A stretch of 64,000 nucleotides of DNA from Shinella sp. UYSO24 (GTDB taxonomy: Bacteria > Pseudomonadota > Alphaproteobacteria > Rhizobiales > Rhizobiaceae): the NCBI GenBank assembly GCA_902167985.1, contig CABHNZ010000004.1, forward strand, positions 186,001 to 250,000. The letters are read 5' to 3'. The position numbers and the translations under genes were made by a program. Positions 50,644 to 60,894 of the stretch are shown here, piece by piece. Position 1 is the first letter of the stretch. Every line of letters starts with the position of its first letter. Below the pieces are notes generated by a model. The model saw only the letters and a program-made list of their open reading frames with translations, was not told the origin of the DNA and ran no database searches.

Positions 50644-51998
50644 ATGGCGGGATCGATGGCCACGGGATCGCATCTGGGGGAGAGGCACCAGACGGGATCG
50701 GCAGAGGGTGCATCGCCGGTCAATGACCGGCGGCTCCTGGGCTCTCTGGTCTTTCTGGCGCTCTTCCTCTTCTACGCCGTCTCGACCACGCCCTTCTACG
50801 ATCTGACGCTGCCCTCGTCGGCCAGCATCGACACGAACAATTCCAACATGCTGAACCAGATCCTGTTTCTGGCCCTGCCGTCACTTTCGCTGCTCGGCGC
50901 ATTGATGACGCAGATGCGCGGCCGGCTTCTGGAACCGCGCTGGCTGCTGTCGATCATCTTCGTCTGGCTCGTGCTGATCGGCCTTCTCTCGCATCACAGC
51001 TTCAACAGCCTGAAGGCGCTGTTTTTGACGACGCTCGTCGTCATCAGCGCCAATGCCTGCCTGCTTCTGCCCAGAAACGACGCCCATTTCGCCAAGCTCC
51101 TGAGCGTCGGCGCGCTTTTCTGCATCGGGCTCTGCTATTACGGCATCCGCTTCCTGCCGCACCTGTCGATCCACTCGGCACAGGATATCGCCGAGCCCAT
51201 GCTCGCCGGTGCCTGGCGCGGCTATTTCGCCCACAAGAATGATGCGGCGGCCGCATGGTGCTCTTCTCCTTCTGCGGCCTCTTCATCTTCCGTGTCTGGT
51301 CGCGCGCCGTCGGCATCCTCATTCTGGCAACGGCGGTCTTCTTCCTCGCCCATACGGGCGGCAAGACGGCAACGGCCATGCTGCCCGCCGTGGTCCTCGT
51401 CGCCTTCGTCTTCGAGCGCTATTCATGGACGCGCATTCCGATCGCCTTCGGCGGCGTCGGGGCACTCAATCTTCTGGCGGTCGGCTCTGCCATGTCGCCG
51501 GGCCTTGCCGGCATCGTCCGCTCGCTCGGCATCGACCCGACCTTTACCAACCGCGCCGATATCTGGCGGCTGGCGACCAACGCCATCTCCCACTCGCCGA
51601 TCTTCGGCTATGGCCAGAAGGCATTCTGGCGCACCGAGGAACTCGTCTATGGCGGCGAAGGGCTGGAAACCTGGGCGGTTCAGGCCTCGCATGCCCACAA
51701 CTCCTACGTGGAAATGCTGCTGATCGGCGGATTCCCGCTGCTTTTTCTATCGCTGATATGGTTTTTCGTGCTGCCGATGCGCAACATGGCAAGGATAGAT
51801 CAGCGCGGCGGAATGACGCATACTGGCCGTTTGTTCCTGCGCATCTGGCTTTACATGATCTTCACCACATGTCTCGAAAGTCTTCTTTATGAAAGTTCTG
51901 CGGGATATCTTATCGGTTGGTTCATGTTCTGCATGTCACTTTTCGGCCTCAATTACGAAGCGAGCGCCGACCGTATCGAGAGGGAGCCGGCCCGGTAA
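50644..51998 (+). CDS. O-antigen ligase/polymerase family protein (frame broken near 51255)
   Basis: 451 residues after repair of one lost G. Many membrane segments, with FAHKNDAAA before the break and FFLAHTGGKTATAMLP after it; GIDPTFTNRADIWRLATNAI and HNSYVEMLLIGGFPLLF are the Wzy/ligase-type loop motifs. It probably polymerises repeat units. Start ATG 50644 after GAGG; a GTG at 50632 overlapping the previous stop is possible. Confidence 0.82.
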
Positions 51999-52010
51999 GG
52001 GAAGCGGGAC

Positions 52011-52793
52011 ATGCAAGATTTGCCTGAATTTGTCGATGGATTGATAGACCGCGCCAGCAACCGGCTGATCTGGAGCCTGGCGCCGAAGACGAAGCGCGTG
52101 GCAACCGCCGCGCCGCTCGTGTCCTTCACCTTCGACGACGTTCCGGACAGCGCCTGGAGAAACGGCGCGGCCATTCTGGAAAAATACGATGCCCGCGGCA
52201 CGTTCTACATTTCCGGCAGCCTCGAGGGCCGGATCGAACCGCGCCGCAAGCTCATCACCCGCGAAGGCTGTCTTGGCCTGTTCCAGCGCGGCCACGAGAT
52301 CGGCTGCCATACGTTTGGCCACGGCAAGATCCGCAATTACGGCGGCCCGGCTCTGGCGGCGGATCTCGATCGCAGCGCCGAATACCTGCGCGAGATCGGC
52401 ATCACCGCCCATCCGAACAATTTCGCCTACCCCTACAACGCCGCCTGGCCGCTTGCCCGGCGTGAATTGTCGAACCGTTTCGTGACCTGCCGCGGCGCCG
52501 GTGCCGCCATCAATCGCGGCGCTGTCGATCCGATGATGCTGAAGGCCGTCGAGATCCGTCAGCCGGAGCAGGAAGCGCGTGAGCTGACCCAATGGGTCGA
52601 CGACGTGGCCGACAATCCCGGCTGGCTGATCTTCTTCACCCATGACGTGAAGGAGGATCCGACCGAATACGGCGTCACGCCCGACACGTTTGATCTTCTC
52701 GTCAGACATTGCCTCGCTCGCGGCTGCCGGATCGTCACCGTCGATGATGCCGTGCGCAGCTCGGCTGGAAGGACGATGCGGAATGAAGAATGA
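52011..52793 (+). CDS. Polysaccharide deacetylase (NodB homology domain)
   Basis: 260 residues. VSFTFDDVPDSAW (metal and catalytic DD), EIGCHTFGHGKI (HxxxH metal pair), NFAYPYNAAW and LIFFTHDVKEDPTEYG. Removes acetyl groups from a glycan, probably the product of this cluster; no signal peptide, so it may act on the cytoplasmic lipid-linked unit or be exported otherwise. Confidence 0.87.
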   Translation: MQDLPEFVDGLIDRASNRLIWSLAPKTKRVATAAPLVSFTFDDVPDSAWRNGAAILEKYDARGTFYISGSLEGRIEPRRKLITREGCLGLFQRGHEIGCHTFGHGKIRNYGGPALAADLDRSAEYLREIGITAHPNNFAYPYNAAWPLARRELSNRFVTCRGAGAAINRGAVDPMMLKAVEIRQPEQEARELTQWVDDVADNPGWLIFFTHDVKEDPTEYGVTPDTFDLLVRHCLARGCRIVTVDDAVRSSAGRTMRNEE

Positions 52794-54025
52794 CGAGGCG
52801 ACCGCCCGAAAGCGGTTGCTGAACATCAATAACTACTTCTATCGCCGCGGCGGCGCAGAAGCGGTCTTCTTCGATCATACGAAACTGTTCGAGGAAATCG
52901 GCTGGGATGTCGTGCCCTTTGCCATGCACCACGAGCAGAACCTGCCCTCCCCCTGGTCGGACTATTTCGTCTCGGAGATCGAGTACGGCAAGGCGCTCGG
53001 CAGGCTGGACAAGATCCGGCAGGCAAGCAAGGTCATCTATTCCTTCGAGGCGCAGAAAACCTCAAGGCGCTGATCGACAGGGCACGCCCCGACGTCGCCC
53101 ATGCCCACAACATCTATCACCACATTTCCCCGGCGATCTTTTCGACGCTGAAAAAGGCCGGCATCCCGACGGTGATGACGGCGCATGACCTGAAGCTTGC
53201 CTGTCCTGCCTATAAAATGCTGCGTGACGGAAAAATCTGCGAGGATTGCAAGGGCGGCCATATCTACAACGTCGCCCGCCATCGCTGCATCAAGGGCTCG
53301 CTGCCGCTCTCCGGCGTCGTCCTTGCCGAAACCGCACTGCACCGCATGCTCGGCCTTTATCGCGACACGCTCGACCGCATCACGGTGCCGAGCCGCTTCT
53401 ACCGCGAAAAGCTGATCGAATGGGGCTGGCCGGCCGACAAGCTGGTCCATATCCCGAATGTCGTCGATGTCGCCCGTTTTTCCACCGACTGGCAGGAATA
53501 CGACTATTCGTCTTTGCCGGGCGGCTTGCGCCGGAAAAGGGCATCACCACCCTCATCCGCGCTGCCGCCAGCGCCGGGAAGCGCCTCATCATCGCCGGCA
53601 CCGGCCCGGACGAAGCGGACCTGAAGGCTCTCGCCACAAGCCTTGATGCCCCCGTTACTTTCGTCGGCCATCTCTCGGGCGATGCGCTCTTCTCCCTGAT
53701 CGGCCGCTCGAAGGCACTGGTCCTGCCGTCTGAATGGTATGAGAACGCGCCGATCAGCGTTCTCGAAGCCTATGCGCTCGGCCGCCCCGTCATCGGCGCT
53801 GCGATCGGCGGCATTCCCGAACTGATCCGCGAAAACGAGACCGGCATGACCAGCGTGGCAGGCTCGATCGAGAGCCTCGCCGCCACTCTTTCGGCCATGG
53901 ATCAGCGCTCCCCGGCCGAGCGCCGCGACATGGGCCTGACGGGCCGCGCGTGGATCGCAAACGACTTCTCGCGGGACGTGTACAGGCAGAAAATGGCCGA
54001 GCTTTATCGCGCCATCGGCGCATGA
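52783..54025 (+). CDS. Glycosyltransferase, GT4 type (frame broken twice)
   Basis: 414 residues after repair (lost bases near 53058 and 53513). N-terminal NNYFYRRGGAEAVFFDH, central MTAHDLKLACPAYKMLRDGK and GRLAPEKGITTLIRAA, nucleotide-sugar block LVLPSEWYENAPISVLEAYA then GRPVIGAAIGGIPELI. GT-B fold with the EX7E-like ending. Starts inside the end of the deacetylase gene. Sugar unknown. Confidence 0.85.
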
Positions 54026-54205
54026 TCGAAGGCCGATTCAATCACCGCTTGCCGCCCTCATGATTAATAATCTTCTTATCTTCGAACCTTCTTGACGAAT
54101 GCCCGAAAACCGCACATGTCCGTTAAAATATGAGTGAATAAATTTTCGGGATGGGAAGGTTCCTTGCCTAGAAACGGCCCGAGAAATGATTTCTGGGTCG
54201 AGGCA
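54026..54205. promoter_or_regulatory. AT-rich spacer, probable internal promoter of the polysaccharide cluster
   Basis: 180 bases, clearly more AT-rich than its surroundings (GATTAATAATCTTCTTATC; GTTAAAATATGAGTG), separating the first five cluster genes from the last three. Confidence 0.45.
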
Positions 54206-55602
54206 ATGAGCAAGAAACCGAATGTTTCAGGCAGGCACGACAATCGAGCCATCCTGAATGCGACGAACGGCACGCTCGAACAGGGCACCGAAGACCACGG
54301 CGCGGCCGAAGCCGACCTTTCCGATGGCTCGGATACCGAGACCATGTTGCGCGCCGGCGATGCCCGCGCCTCCTCCCCTCTGCCGACACCGGACGAAGCC
54401 GCCATACCGGTTCACCAGACCGATATCATTCCCATGCCCGACCTGATCGTCGGTCGCGATGCGGTGCGCCGGCGTGTCATGATGCTTGGCCTGCGCGGCA
54501 TTCCGCATGTGCAGGGCGGTATCGAGAAGCATGTGGAAATGCTCGCCCAGGAGCTTTCCGTCCGCGGCTGGGATGTCGAGGTCGTCGCCCGCCGCCGCTA
54601 TGTCGGCGAAAAGCAGAAACACAGCTGGAAGAGCATCGACGTCACCCCGCTTCCCTCGCCGCGCTCGCATCTTTTCGAGGCCTTTTTCCACACCCTCTAC
54701 GGCGTGCTTTATGCCGCAAAAAAGCGCCCGGACGTGCTGCATATCCACGCCATCGGCCCCGGCCTCTTCGCACCCTTCGCCCGCCTTCTCGGCCTGCGCG
54801 TCGTCGTCACGCATCATGGTTTCGATTATGACCGCGAGAAGTGGAATGCCTTCGGCAAGGCAGTGCTCCGATTGGGCGAGCGGCTCGCCATGCGCTTCTC
54901 CAATGCCGCGATCGCCGTTTCGCGCGATGTGACGGGCACGATGAAGCGCCGCTATGCCGCCGACGTCACCCACATTCCGAACGGCGTCGTCGTTCGTCCG
55001 AGCCTGCTTGCCCGCGCCGCCCTCGAAACCTTCGATCTGGAGCGCCAGCGCTATATCGTCATGGTTGCCCGTTTCGTGCCGGAAAAGCGCCAGACGGACC
55101 TGATCGCCGCCTTCTCGAAACTGCAGCGGCCCGGCTGGAAGCTGGTTCTGGTCGGCGGCGCCGATCATGAAGGTTCCGGCTATGCCCGGCAGGTCGAGAA
55201 TATGGCAAGCCGCGTCGAAACGTCGTGCTTGCCGGCTTCCAGAGCGGCGACACGCTGGCGGCACTCTTCTCGCAGGCCGGCCTCTTCGTCCTGCCCTCGC
55301 TGCATGAAGGCATGCCGATCGCGCTTCTGGAAGCGCTGAGCTACGGCCTGCCGGTTCTTGCAAGCGATATCCCTGCCAATCACGAGGTCGATCTGCCGCC
55401 GGAAGACTATTTCCCGGCAGGCGATGTCGAGGCCCTGACGAAAGCCCTTCAGCGCAAGATCGACAACCCGCCCGGCCCGGATCAGGCGCTCGCCCGCATT
55501 CGCGACGTCGAGCAGAACTACGCCTGGCCGTCGATCTGCCGCCAGACAACCGCCGTCTACCGCGCCGCCGGTGCCCCGGAGCCGCAAAGGGGCAAATCGT
55601 GA
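54206..55602 (+). CDS. Glycosyltransferase, GT4 type with N-terminal extension (frame broken near 55219)
   Basis: 465 residues after repair (A4 read as A3). About 85 polar residues precede the GT-B domain, which begins RVMMLGLRGIPHVQGGIEKH. Then VVVTHHGFDYDREKWNAFGK, VARFVPEKRQTDLI and LFVLPSLHEGMPIALLEALS. Resembles GT4 enzymes of exopolysaccharide assembly. Start ATG 54206; a GTG at 54134 would lengthen it. Confidence 0.83.
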
Positions 55603-56705
55603 CCGTTTCGATCATCATCAAGACGCTCAACGAGGAAAAGGGCATTGCCCGCACCATAGACCACGCGCTGGCCGCCCTCTCCGCCCTGCCGGATGCGATT
55701 GCCGGCGAGGTGATCCTTGCCGATAGCGGCTCGCGTGACCGCACGGTGGAAATCGCCTCCTGCTATCCCGTCCGCATCGTCCAGATCGAGGCGCCGGCAC
55801 GGCCGAGCTGCGGCATCGGCCCGCAACTGGGCTTTCAATATGCCCGCAACGCCTTCGTCTGCCTGATCGATGGCGACATGGATCTCGACCCGGAATTCCT
55901 GCCCAACGCGCTTGCCTATCTCGACGCGCATCCGAAGGCAGCCGGCGTCACCGGCCATGTCGAGGAAATGATGCTCGGCAATCTCGAATATACCCGCCGC
56001 GTACAGCGCAATGCACCGGAAAACCGCACGGGCGCGATCGACCGGATGAATGGCGGCGGGCTTTACCGGAAAAGCGCCATCGAAAAGGTCGGCTACCTGA
56101 CCGACCGCAACCTGCATGGCTATGAGGAATTCGATCTCGGCATCCGCCTCCGCCATACCGGCTTCGAGCTCTACCGCATGGACCGCCGTTTCGTCCGCCA
56201 CTACGGCCATAACGTCAATTCCTACAAGCTTCTGGTCCGTCGCTGGAAGACGAAATACCTCTTCGGCATCGGCGAGGTTCTGCGGGCTGCGACCGGCAAA
56301 CCCTATTTCGGCCAGATGCTGAAGGAACTGCCGGAGCTGAAACTCTGGGCGCTCGTCTGGGCCTGGATACTGGTCTCGCTGGCCCTGATCCTGTTCAGCC
56401 CCAGCCATCTCGCCGGGCTTGCCATCGTCATCGTGCTCTTTGCCGCGATCGTCGCGCTGATGTCGCAGCGCAAGGGCTCCTTTTCGCTCGGCCTTTATAC
56501 GGTCGTCGCCTGGCTCTTTCATGCCGCGGCCCTGCCGGTCGGCTATTGCGCCGGCCGCCGCGATCCGAAAGCATGGGTCGAAAGCCGCCCCGTCGGAGGA
56601 CAGAATGATCGATCGCAGCAGTCGGGCTCGCAGGACGTGGTTGAAAACGGCGTTTCTGGCCACGCTGGCGCTCGCGCCAACAGCCCCGGCAGCCGTCTCG
56701 GCTGA
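55599..56705 (+). CDS. Glycosyltransferase, GT2 type
   Basis: GT-A fold: VSIIIKTLNEEKGIARTIDH at the start, VILADSGSRDRT, CLIDGDMDLDPEFLPNA (DxD) and two C-terminal membrane segments. GTG start overlaps the previous stop (GTGA). The frame runs 101 bases into the next gene with an unnatural tail (VGGQNDRSQQSGSQ); if one base were lost upstream it would instead stop at 56608, overlapping the next start as ATGA and giving 336 residues, which I think is the true end. Confidence 0.83.
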   Translation: MTVSIIIKTLNEEKGIARTIDHALAALSALPDAIAGEVILADSGSRDRTVEIASCYPVRIVQIEAPARPSCGIGPQLGFQYARNAFVCLIDGDMDLDPEFLPNALAYLDAHPKAAGVTGHVEEMMLGNLEYTRRVQRNAPENRTGAIDRMNGGGLYRKSAIEKVGYLTDRNLHGYEEFDLGIRLRHTGFELYRMDRRFVRHYGHNVNSYKLLVRRWKTKYLFGIGEVLRAATGKPYFGQMLKELPELKLWALVWAWILVSLALILFSPSHLAGLAIVIVLFAAIVALMSQRKGSFSLGLYTVVAWLFHAAALPVGYCAGRRDPKAWVESRPVGGQNDRSQQSGSQDVVENGVSGHAGARANSPGSRLG

Positions 56706-58846
56706 ACCCTCGGCAAGCTCATCCGCATCGGCCACATGGCTGCCGGTACGCGAGATCGATCTTCAGTTTGCCCCGCAAAGCCCGCTCGATTTCTCCGGCC
56801 TTCTTCCGAATGGGAAGATCGACGCCGCCACCCGCATCGCGCCCGGTCAGAACGGCCATTTCGCCACCGTCGGCAGGCCGGACGAGCCGAAGCGGCTCTA
56901 CTGCGCCTCGCTCGCCTTCGGCCCGGCAGCCGGCGGCTTTCCCGATCACGCCGATGCCGATCGTTATGCCCGCCAGCTTGCGATGCACGGCTATAACGTC
57001 GCCCGCTTCCATTTCACCGATGCCAACCTGATGTTCGGCCGATCGAAGGATTTCGATTTCGATCCCGACGTCCTCGACCGCATCTACTATCTGATGTCCG
57101 CGCTGAAGAAGAACGGCATCTACTGGATGGTCGACGGCCTCACTTCGTGGCGCGGTGGCTATGGCGGTTACGACGACCGCTGGGATCCATCGGAAGGCCT
57201 GAAGCTGGAGGTCAATTACGACGACAAGGCCTTTGCCCACTGGCAGACCCTCGTCACCGATTTCCTCGGCCGAAAGAACCCCTATACCGGCACGACACCC
57301 TTGAAGGACGATGCGCTGGCGCTGGTCGTGCTCGTCAACGAAAACAGCATGGAATTCGAAAACGTCGTCCATGCGAGGCCCGGCAAGGCCTATGCCGACG
57401 ACCTGCGCCGCCCCTTCAACACCTGGCTTCGCACCCGCTACGGCTCGACGACGGCGCTGCGCGCGGCATGGCCCGATCTTGGCGCCAACGAACGGCTGGA
57501 AAACGCCTCGGTCAAACTGCCGACCGACCGCTATGTCGACAGCCCGCGCCTGAAAGACCTGCAGGCCTTCTTCACCGAAACGGAAAAATCGGCCGCGGCC
57601 GGATGACCAAGGTCGTGCGCGATCTCGGCTATCGCGGCGCCGTCACCGATTTCAACAACTGGCCGACCGTACAGGCAAGCCTCAGCCGCCAGAACCTCGA
57701 TGCCGTGGCGATGAACACATATCGCGACGAGGTTTCCGGCTACCAGCCGGGTTCGAAGATCGACGGCAAGAGCTCGATTGCCGATCTCGCCCTTTACATG
57801 CGCCGCGCCGCCGCCACCCGCTGGCTCGGCAAACCCTTCATCATCACCGAATACGACCACCTGTTCTGGAACCCGTTCCGCTACGAAAGCGGCCTCCTGA
57901 TGCCGGCCTATGCCTCGCTGCAGGATTGGGATGCGCTGTGCCGCCACGGCGCAGGCCCGATCGTGCTGCGCTATGGCGAGCCCTATCAGCACAAGCGGGC
58001 CATCCTTCCCTATGTCTTCGCCCTTGATCCGGTGGCACGCGCCGGCGAACGCTTGGCGCCCTCCTCTATCGCCGCGGCGATGTGGAGCCGGCCCACAACA
58101 CCATCCCCTTTGCCGTGCGCGGCGAAGAAGATCTGACCGACCACATGCTGAATGGCGAGCCGGACAATCTGACGCTTGCCGCCCTCGTCTCGAAAATCGG
58201 CCTGCGTGCTTCGAATGGCCTGCGGGAACCCTTCTCCTTCCATCAGCCGCGCGACAGCAACGACCCGATGGCACTGCTCGCCTCGCTGAAAAAGGCCGGC
58301 CTGATTGCCGCAAGCAATGCGACAGACCCCGGCAACGGCGTGTTCCAGAGCGATACCGGCCAGATCCGTCTCGACCAGCAGAAGACGACGATCACCGTCT
58401 CGACGCCCCGCACGGATGCCGCAGCCTTTGCGACGCTTCCCCGCCCGCTCGATCTTGGTGCCATGACCGTCGAGGCCAGTGACGGCAGCGCCCTCGTCTC
58501 CGCTTCGGCCATAGATGGCGCCGCCTCGCTTTCCGCAAGCCGGCGCATTCTCCTGATCTTCGCCACCGACGCCCGCAACACCGGCATGCGCTTTCGCGAT
58601 GCCGACGAGAAGATCATCGAGGATTTCGGCCGCCTGCCGGCACTGATCCGCAAGGGCAGCCTGCGCCTGTCCTTCAAGCCGGCCGCAGACGCTTCCAATA
58701 ATGCCGACGACTGGACGCTCTCGCCGATCGGTCTCGACGGCCGCGTCCATGCGCCAGCAGCAAGCGGCACCGGCCTGCCGGCCTTCACGCTCTCCAACGA
58801 TACGCCGGAAGGTCCGACCACCTTTTTCCTGCTTGAGCGGAAATAA
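56605..58846 (+). CDS. Secreted glycoside hydrolase, GH5-like (frame broken twice)
   Basis: 747 residues after repair (lost bases near 57600 and 58064). Signal peptide with RSSRARRTWLKTAFLATLA and cleavage near AAVSA. A TIM-barrel is suggested by YNVARFHFTDANLMFG, a putative acid/base in LVNENSMEFENV and a nucleophile in FIITEYDHLFWNPFRYES. A C-terminal beta-rich domain (from about residue 520) follows. It probably trims or degrades the exported polysaccharide. Start ATG 56605 after GGAGGACAGA. Confidence 0.8.
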
Positions 58847-59098
58847 GCCGGCGAGGACGGATCCAATTCGCCGCTCGGGAGTTCTCGTCACGGCCCTCAT
58901 ACGCACGCAGACCCTTGCTGTGCAGCGCATTACGTATATTCACTGACCTGCACAAACGCGTCATTACCGGGTTTTAATCGATTCCCGCCTTGCAAAGGGT
59001 GATGGAAGGAGTACGGTCTGGCCATCGCCTGAGAATGTTAGGGCACAGGCGACTGGAAGACGAAAACCGCTTTCGCCCCCCGCTTGTGGAGGCTGAAA

Positions 59099-59314
59099 AT
59101 GAACCCGATAATTCCGACAACCACATTCGAGCCCATCGAGCTTGCGTTGATGCAACGCGTGTTCAACCACGCCTGCGCCGAACGCGGCCTGACAGGCAAG
59201 AGCGGAGCGGCCATTGATCTGGCCGTCCGGATCATCGAACTGTACCAGCAGGGCGCGCGCAACGAACGCGACCTTGCCATCCAGCTGGCAAAATCCACAC
59301 TTTTGACCAATTGA
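59099..59314 (+). CDS. Small conserved rhizobial protein
   Basis: 71 residues, MNPIIPTTTFEPIELALMQR at the start, then AERGLTGKSGAAIDLAVRII and ERDLAIQLAKSTLL; helical, no known domain. Ribosome site GGAGGCTGAAA. Function unknown. Confidence 0.75.
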   Translation: MNPIIPTTTFEPIELALMQRVFNHACAERGLTGKSGAAIDLAVRIIELYQQGARNERDLAIQLAKSTLLTN

Positions 59315-59464
59315 GATCCGCGCACAGGACCTGTTTCGACGGGTGTCGGGGTTAACCCGGCACTCCGATGAAACAGTTTCAGTCGGCGAGCATCCCTCGC
59401 AGCAACCACCGAAAATCGGGCAGGATTTTCGGTCGGTCAGCGTTGCGTCGGCACGAAGAAATCA

Positions 59465-59487
59465 GGCCGGCTTGGTCGAAGCCGGCC
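59465..59487. terminator. Hairpin between convergent small-protein and ferritin-like genes
   Basis: GGCCGGCTT and AAGCCGGCC with a 5-base loop, just before the ferritin-like stop codon. Confidence 0.55.
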
Positions 59488-59490
59488 ACG

Positions 59491-59997
59491 TTATCGCTTT
59501 GCCAGAAGGTCGCGCTCATCCCGCATCAGAAAGACGCGGGTAAGCCCGTCGAGATGGTCGCCGAACCATTGCGCCATCTTCTCCTCCTCGTCGAGAATAC
59601 GCTCGAAGACGGCGCGCGCCTCGTCATCGCCGAGTTCGTCAGCCGCTGCGATCAGCACCCTATAAGTGCCGATTTCCAGATGTTCGAACGCATAGCCGGC
59701 CGTCAGATCCTTGACCACCTCGTCATGGGTGAGCATGCCGCTGAGCCCCTGCGCCGCCCCGCTCAACCGCGCCGCCACATCGCGGATAGATGATGCACCG
59801 CCCGATGTCTTGTCGAGCAGGCCCTTCAGCAATTCCGCCTGAACCCGCGTTTCCTCCAGATGCTGCGTCAGCCGTGCCTTCAGATCCGGATAGCTTTCGA
59901 TCCGCCGCACCTGGGCGGCAAGAAGCGTCGCGGCCTGCTCTTCCATGGCATGGGCGTTACGCAACCATGCGACGAAATTCTCTCGCGCATGTGTCAT
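59491..59997 (-). CDS. Ferritin-like protein, DUF892/YciE type
   Basis: 168 residues of helical protein: AWLRNAHAMEEQAATLLAAQ, QHLEETRVQAELLKGLL, FEHLEIGTYRVLIAAADELG and a final EEEKMAQWF; the E...E/H pairs are those of the ferritin-like four-helix bundle. YciE-type proteins accompany stress responses. Start ATG 59997 after GGAGGACTTGAGG. Confidence 0.85.
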   Translation of the reverse strand: MTHARENFVAWLRNAHAMEEQAATLLAAQVRRIESYPDLKARLTQHLEETRVQAELLKGLLDKTSGGASSIRDVAARLSGAAQGLSGMLTHDEVVKDLTAGYAFEHLEIGTYRVLIAAADELGDDEARAVFERILDEEEKMAQWFGDHLDGLTRVFLMRDERDLLAKR

Positions 59998-60480
59998 CCT
60001 CAAGTCCTCCTGCCTTTGCCCCGGCATCGCACCGGAGACCTCTCTTTCAATACTGGAAGACGGCTCGAAGTTCCTTATATTATGGTGACGGGCAGCCAGA
60101 CCGACCCCGGCGCCGGATCTTATCACGGGCACTCCGCCGGAAACCCCGCCGCAAAGCCCGGTGACACGCAGGAGACGAGCACCTCGCCCTTCGCGGGAGC
60201 CATGCATAATTCGCAACCCAGAACACACATCCCCATGGAGTTGACGCGGAGCCCACTGATCGGCTAATTCCGCGCCCACGCTTTGACGGCCATCAATGAC
60301 GAGGCCAGACGAAAAAGGAATTCATGCCGGTGAGATGACGCCAGAAGGCGCTCCGCAACAGTGTATCGCAACCACCGTGCCGACCGGGGAGCTTGAAGAG
60401 GCCCCGGCAGAAGCTTCAGGGAAAGCTTGAGGGCCAGTGCCGCGATTGCCACGACCGGCATACCTGCCAACGAGGTAATG
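59998..60480. other. Intergenic region without recognisable gene
   Basis: 483 bases. A GGAAC box on the minus strand (60074-60070) has no matching CGTT. The long frames here have no ribosome site or family motif. Confidence 0.55.
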
Positions 60481-60738
60481 ATGAATATCCGCAGTCAATT
60501 GCATTCGGTCAGCCGTGCGGCCATGCGCGGCGCAAACTCGACCGGCAGCCATGCAGCAAACCCGGCAGACAACGCGACCTGCGCCCAGGTGAAATCCGGC
60601 CTGTGGAAGCTGCTCGTCGCAGCCGCCGCCATTCTTGTTCTCATGCTCGGCGCCATGGAAGTCTTCCACGGCGAGTCCGGCAAGGAATTTACCCGTCTGA
60701 ACCCGCTTCAGGGCGTCGAGAAGAGCTTGCAGCGCTGA
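60481..60738 (+). CDS. Small single-membrane-segment protein
   Basis: 85 residues; a membrane helix GLWKLLVAAAAILVLMLGAM near residue 45 and a soluble tail VFHGESGKEFTRLNPLQG. Start after GAGGTAATG (60481; 60478 also possible). Unknown family. Confidence 0.6.
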   Translation: MNIRSQLHSVSRAAMRGANSTGSHAANPADNATCAQVKSGLWKLLVAAAAILVLMLGAMEVFHGESGKEFTRLNPLQGVEKSLQR

Positions 60739-60816
60739 GCTGCGACAGACGCCTGAGACCACGGCAGGCCGCACCGGCCCCTGTTCCATCCTGTGACATC
60801 CCGCAAAGCGTATGCG

Positions 60817-60842
60817 GGAACAAAGCCGCGGCGCTTGACGTT
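60817..60842 (+). promoter_or_regulatory. EcfG-type promoter of the phospholipase-D-like gene
   Basis: GGAAC (60817-60821), 17 bases, CGTT (60839-60842); exact consensus, about 50 bases before the proposed start. Confidence 0.7.
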
Positions 60843-60894
60843 CACCCGACGATTTGATCGTGGGTGGCCGACCCGAGTGGCCGAGGGTGGAATT

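Noticed and set aside
54227..55744. 505-codon open frame on the minus strand
   Set aside because: Antisense shadow of the GT4 gene; no ribosome site or motif.
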